Shown piece after piece: positions 43,508 through 52,288 of a DNA stretch of 64,000 nucleotides. Origin of the DNA: Furfurilactobacillus milii (GTDB taxonomy: Bacteria; Bacillota; Bacilli; Lactobacillales; Lactobacillaceae); assembly GCF_009864005.1 (NCBI RefSeq), contig NZ_WEZQ01000014.1, positions 62,001 to 126,000 on the forward strand, written 5' to 3'. Position 1 is the first letter of the stretch. Each line of letters begins with the position of its first letter. Under the pieces are notes generated by a model. The model had not been told where the DNA came from. It ran no database searches and saw nothing but the letters and a program-made list of their open reading frames with translations. Position numbers and translations under genes: made by a program.

Positions 43508-43698
43508 TGTCGCTTGCGGTTGTCAACAGTGACACACTCGCCGTGGGACCGGTTCAAGCCCGAAGTTCACGGTCTTTCACCTCGCCACAGACCCTCGTGA
43601 GCCGCGAGTCGCTGTGTCCGTCCGTGCTGTAAATTCGTGAAAATCATTCGAATTAACACCACCTTCACGGCTCGGTATCACTGTTGACGCCCTCCAGC
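43508..43698 (+). repeat. Structured interspersed repeat, copy A3
   Basis: P1: GTCAACAGTGACAC from 43522 with GTATCACTGTTGAC (43675-43688). P1b: GCCGTG/CACGGC. P3 has a different sequence from other copies but still pairs: CACAG (43586-43590) with CTGTG (43612-43616), and inside it CTCG/CGAG. P4: AATTCG/CGAATT with outer GTG/CAC. It lies upstream of, and divergent from, the second ATPase gene. A TATAAT at 43459 with a TTAAAG 16 bases before it could be a plus-strand promoter for this copy. Confidence 0.9.
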
Positions 43699-43720
43699 TA
43701 ATCTAGCAGTAAATTTTACA

Positions 43721-43768
43721 AAAATATCCTTTCATCCCAAGAGTTTAGTGAATGAAAGGATATTTTTT
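43721..43768. terminator. Bidirectional terminator between inverted repeats A3 and B3
   Basis: AAAATATCCTTTCAT pairs with ATGAAAGGATATTTT, with T-runs on both strands (TTTTTT on plus, TTTTT on minus). It can end transcription coming from either repeat. Confidence 0.88.
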
Positions 43769-43775
43769 AAAGCAG

Positions 43776-43953
43776 TGGAGCTGACTTGAAACAGAGTTCG
43801 GTGATAACAACACTTAATGGCGTGGTTTTAGCCATTTAGTGTTGTAGGACGAGCTTTGAAACCTGGTTTATGGGTTCAAAGTCGAGGTTGAAGACCCTGG
43901 GGCTTGGGGCTGAGACCGGTCCCACGGAACGGCGTTTCAAGTCAGCGTAACGG
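43776..43953 (-). repeat. Structured interspersed repeat, copy B3 (inverted)
   Basis: Outer helix GCTGACTTGAAAC (43780-43792) pairs perfectly with GTTTCAAGTCAGC (43934-43946). ACAACACT..ATGGC pairs with GCCAT..AGTGTTGT. CTTTGAA/TTCAAAG replaces the TTCTGAG/CTCAGAA of B2 with pairing kept. The tail GAGACCGGTCCCACGG is the exact reverse complement of the matching part of A3 over 13 bases. It ends 36 bases beyond the stop of the minus-strand TetR gene. Confidence 0.9.
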
Positions 43954-43988
43954 GTACGATGTGGCATTTGCCGGGGCCACACAGATAG

Positions 43989-44555
43989 CTACTTTTGTGA
44001 TTCATCGAACAGTCGCATCAGATTGTCGACAAAACTGTCATCGCGATCGATAGCAGGGTTCGTAAACCAGCCGACACTTTCGCTGACGACTTCACCGATA
44101 ATCATGGCCCGGACACCACGGGAGATGGATAGCTGTTGTACGGGATCGCTGACAAAATCGCCAATGTACTGCTGCATCATTTCGGATAAATGACGTGTCT
44201 CGTTGAAGGCTGACAAGTGGTCGGGCAGTCCAGATGTTCTCATCACCGCTAGTGATAGATCCAAGTTTTGACGGCCATAGTTACGGATGGTGGTGGCCAT
44301 TTTGATCAGTGCCTCGCGACCATTTAAATCGAAGCAGGCCGTTTGGACTTCTTGATTAAGGGTTGCGAAAAAGTCCGTTGCGACACCGAGCAACAGGTCG
44401 TTATGGTTCTTGAAATAGAAGTAAAGCGCCTGCGTTCGACAGTTAAGCACCTTGGCGATGTTGCCAAACGTAGCGGCGTCAGCGCCGTCAGCGTTAATTA
44501 GGTCTGTGGCCGTTTGAATGATTTTTTCAACAGATAAATCGCGTTTTTGAACCAT
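43989..44555 (-). CDS. TetR-family transcriptional regulator
   Basis: A 188-residue protein with the TetR helix-turn-helix (AATFGNIAKVLNCRTQALYFYFKN split over residues 27-50) and a helical ligand domain. It is divergent from the PEBP/TSUP genes, with about 105 bases between starts, and could control them. A near-palindrome of TACA/TGTA elements (TTTACATTTTACAACATGTAAATT region, 44593-44620) upstream of its start is a candidate operator. ATG 44555 with AAGGAG upstream. Confidence 0.85.
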   Translation of the reverse strand: MVQKRDLSVEKIIQTATDLINADGADAATFGNIAKVLNCRTQALYFYFKNHNDLLLGVATDFFATLNQEVQTACFDLNGREALIKMATTIRNYGRQNLDLSLAVMRTSGLPDHLSAFNETRHLSEMMQQYIGDFVSDPVQQLSISRGVRAMIIGEVVSESVGWFTNPAIDRDDSFVDNLMRLFDESQK

Positions 44556-44661
44556 GAGTTAATGACTCCTTCACAGAAAGTGGTTTGTTTATATTTACAT
44601 TTTACAACATGTAAATTATACTTACAAAGTGTAAAATAAAAAGAAATGTGAGTTTTGAATA

Positions 44662-45232
44662 GTGAAATTAAGATTTCCGTTTTCAGCTAGGATAATTCCT
44701 GATCAGTATGGTGGCAATGCGATTGCTTCGGAAAAGATTGAAGGGGGTGACCCCGCAATCATTTCCGTTTGAGATTCTTGACATAAGTAGTGTTACCAAG
44801 GTGGTGGCCTGGAAGTTGATTGACTACGATACGGTGCCTATGTTTGGGTTTCCGTGGACACACTGGCTGGTCGCTGATGCGCCTGTTGAAGGCCAGTCCT
44901 TAATTGTGCCGGCAGATTTTAGTCGCCACACGAACGTGCCTCAGGGTGAAAACAGTTTGCACTCTGTCATTCAGGATTTACGGGCACCGTGGTGGAAATT
45001 GCGTGCTCAACACACGTGGTTGGAGCAGCACTACGCCGGTCCACGACAAAAATCAGGCACACATCACTATCAATTGACTGTTTATGGGTTCGCTCAACCT
45101 TTGGGATTGCAACAAGGTTTTTCCTTGGCTGATCTGATGGCGCATGTGAACGACGAGAACATTACGGAAATGGCGTTTCAAAATTTGCTATATATCAAAG
45201 CTTCGACCGATAAAAAAAGCGAGACTGATTGA
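44662..45232 (+). pseudogene. PEBP-family (YbhB/YbcL, Raf kinase inhibitor-like) gene with a frameshift
   Basis: The N-terminal part starts at GTG 44662 (MKLRFPFSARIIPDQYGGNA) and continues to IEGGD. The rest, QSFPFEILDISSVTKVV with the family motifs LIDYDTVP and GFPWTHWLVAD, is in the +1 frame. One extra C in the CCCC run near 44750 explains this: removing it gives EGGDPQSFPFEI, as expected of the family. The downstream frame from ATG 44708 is open to 45232 (174 codons) but would give a foreign N-terminus. Either a true pseudogene or a homopolymer sequencing error. Its role in bacteria is unclear. Confidence 0.75.
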
Positions 45233-45258
45233 TGTTGGTTTAGAGAGAAGGATAAGGC

Positions 45259-46008
45259 ATGTTGTGGATTGAGTTAATTATTACTGGTTTTATTATTGGT
45301 ACGCTGGTGATTTCGATGGGTGGCGGTGGTGCGGCCATTTATTTAGGCGTATTAACGGGAGTCTTTCACTTGCCAGCTGCTGTAGCGGCCGCAACCTCAC
45401 TATTTACGGCATTTCCATCGCTGTGTGTCGGCGCCTACAGTCATTATCGCACGGGGAATGTAGAAGCTAAAGTCGGTAATCGAATGTTACTGGCGGCGTT
45501 GCCTGCGACCATTGTTGGCTCTTTGTTATCACCGTTTATACCGACCAAAATTTATACTTGGGTGATCGCGATTATCTTGGTGTTGCTCGGTGTCCAGATT
45601 ATTGCGCGTCAGTACTTGCCACACCGTAATAAAACGGCCAACGGTGGTACCAAACGGATTCAAGCAATCGCATTCGGTATCTTAAGTGGTCTAATGGTTG
45701 GTGTCGCCGGGTTAAGTGGTGGTGGTCCAATCTTAGCTGGCTTATTACTAATGGGCTTGGATACCGTGCATGCCGCCGCAACCTCTTCATACGTGTTAGT
45801 CGGTACGACGCTGATTGGGCTGCTCTTTCACATGTCTAGTGGTCACGTGGATTGGTCCATTGGTTTCGGCCTCATGATTGGGGCAATAATTGGTGCAGCT
45901 TTAGCCCCAATCATTATTAACCGGTTAAATAAACGGGTGCTAAACCTGGTTTTGCAGCCAATGATGGGTTTATTGTTAGTTGTCATGGGCTTGAGGATGA
46001 TTCTTTAA
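45259..46008 (+). CDS. TSUP-family (TauE/SafE) membrane permease
   Basis: A 249-residue polytopic protein with about eight membrane helices in two related halves, each opening with a Gly/Ala-rich segment (VISMGGGGAAIYLGVLTG; LMVGVAGLSGGGPILAGLLLMG). TSUP proteins move sulfite, sulfoacetate or other small anions, often as exporters. It begins 26 bases after the broken PEBP gene, on the same strand and after AGAAGGA, so it is probably co-transcribed with it and possibly TetR-regulated. Confidence 0.87.
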   Translation: MLWIELIITGFIIGTLVISMGGGGAAIYLGVLTGVFHLPAAVAAATSLFTAFPSLCVGAYSHYRTGNVEAKVGNRMLLAALPATIVGSLLSPFIPTKIYTWVIAIILVLLGVQIIARQYLPHRNKTANGGTKRIQAIAFGILSGLMVGVAGLSGGGPILAGLLLMGLDTVHAAATSSYVLVGTTLIGLLFHMSSGHVDWSIGFGLMIGAIIGAALAPIIINRLNKRVLNLVLQPMMGLLLVVMGLRMIL

Positions 46009-46056
46009 TCCGTTTGCCTGAATTAAGAAAAAATAAGTTGTAAAAAATTTAAATTG

Positions 46057-46086
46057 GCCGATAGCACTGATGTTATCGGCTTTTTG
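46057..46086 (+). terminator. Intrinsic terminator after the TSUP gene
   Basis: GCCGATA pairs with TATCGGC, followed by TTTTT. Confidence 0.88.
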
Positions 46087-46195
46087 CGTGTTTGAATTTG
46101 TGAGTGGGTCTTGCAACAAAAACGCGTAAGTTTTACAGTATGTGTGTTAGGAGAATTAGAATGATTCTAAAACATACGATGGAGGTTAACTATTT

Positions 46196-47566
46196 ATGAG
46201 TAAAACAAAAATCGTTATTGTCGGTGCATCACACGGTGGTCACGAATCAGCAATTGAACTGTTGGATAAGTATCGCGACGTGGATGTCACGATTTATGAA
46301 GCAGGTGATTTTGTCTCATTCATGTCATGTGGGATGGAATTATTCTTGGAGGACAAGGTAACTGCTCAAGAAGATGTCCGTAACTTTAAACCAGAAGACA
46401 TTACCAGCAAGGGTGGCCACGTCTTCAATAATCACGAAGTTACAGCCATCAATGCTGACAAGAAAGAAGTCAGCGTGAAGGATGTTAAGTCTGGTCAGAC
46501 TGAGCAAGTCACTTATGACAAACTGATTTTGAGCTCCGGTGTAACGCCAACGGTCTTGCCAGTTCCAGGTCACGATTTAGATGGTATCTACGCAATGCGC
46601 GGTTACGACTGGGCTAGCAAGATCAAGGCGGCCACTACGGATGACAGCATTAAGAACGTTGCCGTCATCGGTGCTGGATACATTGGGATCGAAGCTGCCG
46701 AAGTCTTTACTAATGCTGGCAAGCACGTCACTTTAATGGACATGATTGACCGCCCATTAGGCAACTATCTCAACGAAAATTTGACTGATGTGGTCACTAA
46801 AGAGCTGACCAGCAAGGGTGTTGAATTGGCCTTGTCTCAGTCGATTAAGTCGTTTGAAGGAGACAAGTCTGTGACTGGTGTAAAGACAGCTGACAAGACT
46901 TATCCAGCTGACCTCGTTATTTGTGCGGCAGGGGTTAAACCAAATACGGCTTGGCTGTCAGGCACAGTTAACTTAACGGACCGTGGCTTTATTGATGTTA
47001 ACCCATACTTACAAACGAACTTACCTGATGTCTATGCCATGGGGGATGCGATCCTGCCATTGTCTATTCCAGCCGGCAAGCCAATGCCAATCGCGTTAGC
47101 AACCACCGCTCGCCGTGAAGCTCAGTACGTGGTTGATCACATCTTTGAAGATACACCTGCTGTCCCATTCAAGGGAGTCGTTGGTGCGTCTGCATTAAGC
47201 GTGTTTGATTATCACTTTGCCGCTGCTGGTTTGAACACCACCACGGCTGCTAAAGTTGATGTGCCAGTTGCAACCAGTGCTTACAAGGACACTTTACGGC
47301 TAGCCTATGTGCCAGAAAGTGCTGGCAACACAGACGTTTACACGAGTTTGACGTTTGATCCACTGACGCACCAAATCCTTGGTGGCGCTGTTCTATCCAA
47401 GTACGACATCACTGCTCAAGGCAACGTGATTGCTTTAGCTGTTGCCCACAAACTGACGTTGGAAGATTTAGCCACCGCTGACTTCTTCTTCCAGCCTGGT
47501 TTTGACCGTCAATGGAGTTTGTTGAACTTAGCTGCTCAACATGCTTTGGGTCGGGCACGATTCTAA
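46196..47566 (+). CDS. nox: FAD-dependent NADH oxidase/peroxidase (Nox/Npr type)
   Basis: A 456-residue pyridine nucleotide-disulfide oxidoreductase. N-terminal FAD motif VIVGASHGGHESA, the single redox-active Cys in SFMSCGMELFL (about residue 43) that cycles through sulfenic acid, NAD motif VIGAGYIGIEAAE (about 157-170), second FAD motif VYAMGDA and a dimerisation domain. Enzymes of this group reduce O2 to water or H2O2 with NADH and regenerate NAD+ in lactic acid bacteria; oxidase and peroxidase cannot be separated reliably by eye. GGAGG precedes the ATG; terminators flank it on both sides. Confidence 0.9.
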   Translation: MSKTKIVIVGASHGGHESAIELLDKYRDVDVTIYEAGDFVSFMSCGMELFLEDKVTAQEDVRNFKPEDITSKGGHVFNNHEVTAINADKKEVSVKDVKSGQTEQVTYDKLILSSGVTPTVLPVPGHDLDGIYAMRGYDWASKIKAATTDDSIKNVAVIGAGYIGIEAAEVFTNAGKHVTLMDMIDRPLGNYLNENLTDVVTKELTSKGVELALSQSIKSFEGDKSVTGVKTADKTYPADLVICAAGVKPNTAWLSGTVNLTDRGFIDVNPYLQTNLPDVYAMGDAILPLSIPAGKPMPIALATTARREAQYVVDHIFEDTPAVPFKGVVGASALSVFDYHFAAAGLNTTTAAKVDVPVATSAYKDTLRLAYVPESAGNTDVYTSLTFDPLTHQILGGAVLSKYDITAQGNVIALAVAHKLTLEDLATADFFFQPGFDRQWSLLNLAAQHALGRARF

Positions 47567-47592
47567 TAGTTGAAATGTTATTTTAAATAATG

Positions 47593-47627
47593 AAAAAGCC
47601 AACGCGAGAAATTGCGTTGGCTTTTTT
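47593..47627. terminator. Intrinsic terminator shared by nox and greA
   Basis: AAAAAGCCAACGC pairs with GCGTTGGCTTTTTT over an 8-base loop, with runs on both sides. It lies between the convergent nox and greA genes and can serve both. Confidence 0.93.
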
Positions 47628-47643
47628 ACAACCTAAATGGGCG

Positions 47644-48111
47644 TTAACCCTTAATTTTCCTGATTGTAACCTGATAATCCCCGTTTGGTGCGTTAACCGT
47701 GACGGTGTCGCCGACCTTATGATCGATCATGGCGTGTCCTAATGGCGAGTCGAACGAAATTTTGTTAGCGTCCAAATCTGCTTCAAACTTACCAACAATT
47801 TGGTAGGCGTCAGTATCGTTTTCGTCATCGAATTGCACATCGACATGTTTGCCAACCTCGACCTGATCTGGCGTTTCTGGTGTGACAACCTCGGCGTATT
47901 GTAGCAACTTGTTCAGATAACGCAAACGGCTTTCTAGATGACGTAAATCACGTTTAGCGGCGCTGTACTCGGCGTTCTCTGATAAGTCACCTAGAGCGCG
48001 GGCTTCCTGCAACTGTTTGATGCGGTTGGGACGGTCGAGCTCCAAACGGGTGATTTCCTGTTCGATTTGGTGATAGCCAGCTGGCGTCATTGAATTTGCG
48101 GTTAACTGCAT
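47644..48111 (-). CDS. greA: Transcription elongation factor GreA/GreB-type
   Basis: A 155-residue protein. The N-terminal coiled coil carries the acidic tip motif LGDLSENAEYSAAK (residues about 41-54) that reaches into the RNA polymerase secondary channel to stimulate cleavage of backtracked transcripts. The C-terminal FKBP-like domain shows SFDSPLGHAMIDHKVGD. Lactobacilli often have more than one Gre-type protein, so whether this is the housekeeping copy is open. AGGA-type site before ATG 48111. Confidence 0.92.
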   Translation of the reverse strand: MQLTANSMTPAGYHQIEQEITRLELDRPNRIKQLQEARALGDLSENAEYSAAKRDLRHLESRLRYLNKLLQYAEVVTPETPDQVEVGKHVDVQFDDENDTDAYQIVGKFEADLDANKISFDSPLGHAMIDHKVGDTVTVNAPNGDYQVTIRKIKG

Positions 48112-48170
48112 GCGACAAACTTCCTTTGGATGTGATTACTCCACAATTATAAGACAGTGGGCAGTCATCG

Positions 48171-48920
48171 TCATCCTGCATTCAGGTTTTCTCGCAACTG
48201 ATCAATGTGCGCGTCGACTTCCATCTCGCCGCGGCGCATAGCCATTGATGCAGTGTGGATGGTGCTACCAGGCCGACTTACTTTGTTGTAGACGAGTGTT
48301 GGATTAAATAGAAAACGCTGTGCACCAGCTTCGTAATCCGCGGTAAACAGCAAATCCTCAGCCAGTTTTAAATGGGTGTCAAAACGCAGCATCAAACGAT
48401 TGATAACACTAACTCGGAATGCCTTATTCCAAGTGTAGCCACCAATTTGGGTACCGTGTTCTGTCGCTTCGGATAACATGTCATCTTGACTAATTTCGTG
48501 CCATCCGGTGATACCGGAAACGGCTCCACGAGCATAGCCACCCCAACGATAGCCAACAGTTACAAGGTCAACACCGGGTTGACTCATACCATCCACGAAA
48601 GTTTGTAGATAGTTTGGTTCACAAAGGTCATCACCATCCACAAAGCAGATCACGGGTGCGCTCGCATGGTCAATGCCGTAGTTGCGGGCAGCCGACACAC
48701 CGCTGTGCTCTGGCAAATGTGCGGCAATGAAGCGAGAATCCTTTTGCGCCCATTTTTCGATCACACTATTTGAACCATCTGTTGAATGGTCATCAACCAT
48801 AATGACTTCGAAATCGCTTAATGTTTGGCGCGCTAAACTGGCCAAACAGGGATCCAGATAATTACCAAGATTATAAACAGTCACAACAGCAGTAATGGCT
48901 GGTTGTTTTTGTTCGCTCAT
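48171..48920 (-). CDS. Family 2 glycosyltransferase
   Basis: A 249-residue GT-A fold enzyme: AVVTVYNLGNYLDPCLASL at the N-terminus, VMVDDHSTDGS (shown here as MVDDHSTDGS), the metal-binding FVDGDD near residue 95 and a catalytic acidic pair in KLAEDLLF. No membrane segments, so a peripheral cytoplasmic transferase. It stands alone rather than in a polysaccharide cluster, 60 bases upstream of greA on the same strand. GGAGG before the ATG. Confidence 0.87.
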   Translation of the reverse strand: MSEQKQPAITAVVTVYNLGNYLDPCLASLARQTLSDFEVIMVDDHSTDGSNSVIEKWAQKDSRFIAAHLPEHSGVSAARNYGIDHASAPVICFVDGDDLCEPNYLQTFVDGMSQPGVDLVTVGYRWGGYARGAVSGITGWHEISQDDMLSEATEHGTQIGGYTWNKAFRVSVINRLMLRFDTHLKLAEDLLFTADYEAGAQRFLFNPTLVYNKVSRPGSTIHTASMAMRRGEMEVDAHIDQLRENLNAG

Positions 48921-49041
48921 AATTTAACCTCCCTCAAGGAATTATTCACTTGGTTTGATGATACGAGGAAACAAAAGAAAAGGGGGAGATTCATACTTGA
49001 ATATGACAGCTATTAGAGAGACTGATTAATTCACTAACTGG

Positions 49042-49962
49042 CTATTCGTAGCCGTTGATATCGAAAGCACAGTATTGTATCAAAAAATCCCGGAATCGCG
49101 TGACTGACGGTGCCATAAACTGATTAATTTTAGTAACTAAATACAATTGGTGAGCGACATAATTATCAGTGAGATGTAGCAACTTAACGTGTTCTTGTTT
49201 AAGCTGTGGCAAATTTGGTACCAAGGCGATTCCAAAATTATGCTCTACGAATGAGACCACTGTGTAATCTTCTTCAACTTCGTATCGGATTTGTGGGCTG
49301 ATACCAGAACGTTCAAGAATTTTATCAATCAGCGGTCTTAATCCACTTGTCTTTGAATAGCTGATGAGAGGGTATTTAGCAATATCACTAACGAAAACGT
49401 TTTTCTTATGTGCTAATGGATGATTTGCGGGAACTGCTAAGACAATCTCCTGTTTCACAAGTGGTGTGAAAAGAAATTCTTTACTGGTATCAACGTCACC
49501 CAGTTTTTGGACACGGGAGGCCAGCACAAGATCCAGTGAATCATCGCGGAGTGCCTTCAGTAATTGAAATGAGTTACCCTGCGTGAGTGCAAAAGAAATT
49601 TTGGTATTATTAGTGGCTTTCTGAAAGGCACTCATGACTGATGGCACAAGACCTTGTCCAAGTGTATATGTGAAGCCAAGTTCAATATGGCCTGTGTTAG
49701 CGTCCATCAGTTGCTGAACGAGTTCTTCTCCCTGGGTTAGTTTGGCAAGGCCGGCGTTAACGTATGTTAAGTACGATTTGCCAAATCGAGTGAGTTTAAT
49801 GTTACGACCTTCATGCTCGAACAATGGGACGCGAAGTTCCTTTTCTAACCCATTGATGGCGTAACTCAGAGACGGTTGTGAAATGCCAAGATGTTCGGCG
49901 GCAAGTGCCATATGCTGTGTTTTAGCTAATTCTTGAAAGAAAACTAAGTGGCGCAAATTCAT
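49042..49962 (-). CDS. LysR-family regulator of the hydroaromatic cluster
   Basis: A 306-residue LysR protein: HTH (LVFFQELAKTQHMALAAEHL, then GISQPSLSYAINGLEKELR) and effector domain (ELGFTYTLGQGLVPSVMSAF). It is divergent from the quinate/shikimate dehydrogenase-like gene, with a 150-base shared control region that has a LysR box. By position it should respond to quinate, shikimate or a related acid and activate the cluster. Close in type to CynR/CbbR-like members that control aromatic acid pathways. Confidence 0.87.
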   Translation of the reverse strand: MNLRHLVFFQELAKTQHMALAAEHLGISQPSLSYAINGLEKELRVPLFEHEGRNIKLTRFGKSYLTYVNAGLAKLTQGEELVQQLMDANTGHIELGFTYTLGQGLVPSVMSAFQKATNNTKISFALTQGNSFQLLKALRDDSLDLVLASRVQKLGDVDTSKEFLFTPLVKQEIVLAVPANHPLAHKKNVFVSDIAKYPLISYSKTSGLRPLIDKILERSGISPQIRYEVEEDYTVVSFVEHNFGIALVPNLPQLKQEHVKLLHLTDNYVAHQLYLVTKINQFMAPSVTRFRDFLIQYCAFDINGYE

Positions 49963-49983
49963 AAAATCACCTCTGATTGAATG

Positions 49984-49998
49984 ATAGAAGAATTCTAT
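49984..49998. promoter_or_regulatory. Candidate LysR box
   Basis: ATAGAAGAATTCTAT contains T-N11-A with inverted ends ATAG/CTAT and the inner palindrome AGAATTCT. It lies between the divergent LysR and dehydrogenase genes, near the LysR start. Confidence 0.5.
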
Positions 49999-50111
49999 TG
50001 ATTGAACAAGTCAGCGTTATTTATTTGTATCTTTGTAACCGCTAACATAAAAAGTGAATTAATTAACAAAATTACACAAAATTAGGAATAAGAAAATAGG
50101 AGTGACTTAAA

Positions 50112-51002
50112 ATGACTGAACGTATTGATGGACACACAATTTTAATTGGTTTGATGGCTTATCCGATCCGACACTCAATGTCGCCAACGATGCACAATAA
50201 CGCATTCGCAAAATTAGGATTGAACTATGCATACCTGGCCTTTGAAGTTGGCAATGATACTTTACCAAGTGCAATCGAGTCTATTCGAACACTGGATATG
50301 CGTGGATCAAATATTTCAATGCCAAATAAGCAAAAGGTCATTCCATTACTTGATAAATTGGATCCGGCTGCCGAAATGGTTGGGGCCGTTAACACGATTG
50401 TAAATGATCATGGGACTTTAACGGGTTACACAACCGATGGGACAGGGTTCATGAAATCATTAGCTGATGAAGGCTTGGATATTCGCGGCGAAAAGATGAC
50501 ATTGGCTGGTGCTGGTGGCGCTGGTACTGCCATCGCCATTCAAGCAGCTTTAGATGGCGTAAAAGAAATTGCTATTTTTGATTTGGATAGTGCTTACCAA
50601 AAGAATGCTAAGCATAATGTTGACATTATTAATGAAAAGACAAATTGTCATGCGACGTTACACACGTTAGCTGACCAGGATGACTTCAAACAGCAAATTT
50701 CTGAATCAGCAATCTATTGTGATTCCACGGGTGTTGGCATGAAGCCTTTAGAGGATGAAACCTTAGTGAGCGATCCTAGCTGGTTCCGACAGGACATGAT
50801 TGTGTTTGATACCGTTTATGCGCCACGAACAACAAAACTGATGAAAGTGGCCGAACAAGCTGGCGTCAAACATGTCTTTAACGGCTTAGGCATGATGCTT
50901 GAACAAGGTGCTGAGGCCTTTAAATTGTGGACGGGTGAAGATATGCCAGTTGATTATATTCGTGACCTTTTGTTCAACGATGACGATGTTACTAGCAAAT
51001 AG
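50112..51002 (+). CDS. Quinate/shikimate dehydrogenase, NAD-type (AroE/YdiB-like)
   Basis: A 296-residue AroE-fold enzyme. The substrate site has SxS in IRHSMSPTMHN and the catalytic Lys in NISMPNKQKV, followed by Asp in GYTTDGTGF. The cofactor motif GAGGAGTAIAIQAAL is followed by IFDLDS: an Asp after the second strand favours NAD over NADP, where biosynthetic AroE usually has NRT. That points to a catabolic quinate or shikimate dehydrogenase like YdiB or QuiA. First gene of the cluster with MFS, dehydroquinase, ApbE and FMN/FAD reductase. AGGAGTG lies about ten bases upstream. Confidence 0.9.
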   Translation: MTERIDGHTILIGLMAYPIRHSMSPTMHNNAFAKLGLNYAYLAFEVGNDTLPSAIESIRTLDMRGSNISMPNKQKVIPLLDKLDPAAEMVGAVNTIVNDHGTLTGYTTDGTGFMKSLADEGLDIRGEKMTLAGAGGAGTAIAIQAALDGVKEIAIFDLDSAYQKNAKHNVDIINEKTNCHATLHTLADQDDFKQQISESAIYCDSTGVGMKPLEDETLVSDPSWFRQDMIVFDTVYAPRTTKLMKVAEQAGVKHVFNGLGMMLEQGAEAFKLWTGEDMPVDYIRDLLFNDDDVTSK

Positions 51003-51045
51003 TCCTTTTAAAGTTCGAGCAAAATAAAGAAATGGCTGTGAAAAA

Positions 51046-52245
51046 ATGACAAAGAAATACGTTCCGTTGGCAACGGGAATATACCTCAACTACGCCATCA
51101 TTGGAATGGCAACGATTATTATTTCTCAGTATAGTAATAGCTTTCAGCAACTTTGGAATACCAACTTAAAGGGAATCTCAACCGTTATTTCGATGATTGG
51201 GATTGGCCGGTTGTTAACGATTCTTTTTGCAGGTTATGTATCAGATCGTTTTGGTCGAAAGCTGACGATGCTTGTCGGTATTGCTACGACGATTATTTTC
51301 TTTTTGGGATTGGTATTGAGTCGAGATGTTGTGTGGGCCTCAATCTTTGCGCTATTTATGGGTGCCACCGATTCCTTCAGTGATGCTTCGAGTTATCCGG
51401 CATTGTCGGATGCCTTTACAAATCGTGCAGCTAGTATGAATTCGCTTGTTAAGGCCGCAATGTCACTTGCCCAGTTTGCTTTACCGTTTATTGTGGCCGC
51501 TATCCCCGATTCAAAGGTAGCCTTGATTGGCATGACCGTTATCATGGTCGTCGATGCCATCATTATCATGCGCAGTCAGTTCGGTCCACAAAATGAAAGC
51601 AAACCAGAATCGAAACAGACATCGGTTGACACAGCATTGGACAGGCAAAAAGTTGCTAAATCAAAGCCTAGCGTTCTCATTGATGGGACTGCTTTGGTTG
51701 TTCTTGGTTTTACGATTTCCTTTACGTTTTATGTGTTTACGCAGTATGTGCCAAACTTTGGTATCTCCGTTTTGAAGGTCAGCGCGGCAACTGCAAAAGG
51801 TTTGGTTTCTTGGTATGCGATTGCCTCCTTGATTTCGGTGTTTGTGACCTCCGTTATTGTGACAAAAATTAAACCAATGTATCTAGTCCTGACTTATTCA
51901 GGCATTTCATTGATTTTCTTGGGGTGGATGACACTGATGCCAAGTTTGTGGCTAGCACAGATAACGAGTATTGTTATTGGATTCTTTGCGGCCGGCGGCA
52001 TTTGGCAACTGGGATTGACCATCCTGTCACAGTATTTCCCACGAGAAAAAGGAAAAGTTACGGGTTACTACAGTTTCATGGCGGCGTTGACTTATTTCGT
52101 TGGTCCATTTGTTTCGAGTTTTGTGATCAACAATACGGCCGCTAGTGTGTTGTGGGTATTCAAACTTGATATTGCCGTGACTTTGATTGGTGTGTTGTTA
52201 ATTGCCTTAGTGATGGTTCGAAACTTGAAGTACAAGTTTATTTAA
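51046..52245 (+). CDS. MFS transporter, probable hydroaromatic acid carrier
   Basis: A 399-residue protein with about 12 membrane helices. Motif A is clear (GYVSDRFGRKLTM, after helix 2) and helix 5 carries Ser/Asp-rich residues (GATDSFSDASSYPALSDAF). A charged central loop (NESKPESKQTSVDTALDRQK) separates the halves. The place between quinate/shikimate dehydrogenase and dehydroquinase suggests uptake of quinate or shikimate, or exchange for the reduced product. Weak ribosome site, so perhaps translated less than its neighbours. Confidence 0.82.
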   Translation: MTKKYVPLATGIYLNYAIIGMATIIISQYSNSFQQLWNTNLKGISTVISMIGIGRLLTILFAGYVSDRFGRKLTMLVGIATTIIFFLGLVLSRDVVWASIFALFMGATDSFSDASSYPALSDAFTNRAASMNSLVKAAMSLAQFALPFIVAAIPDSKVALIGMTVIMVVDAIIIMRSQFGPQNESKPESKQTSVDTALDRQKVAKSKPSVLIDGTALVVLGFTISFTFYVFTQYVPNFGISVLKVSAATAKGLVSWYAIASLISVFVTSVIVTKIKPMYLVLTYSGISLIFLGWMTLMPSLWLAQITSIVIGFFAAGGIWQLGLTILSQYFPREKGKVTGYYSFMAALTYFVGPFVSSFVINNTAASVLWVFKLDIAVTLIGVLLIALVMVRNLKYKFI

Positions 52246-52288
52246 ATATGATTTTTAATCGAAAGCAATTTTAGAGAGGTGAAACATC

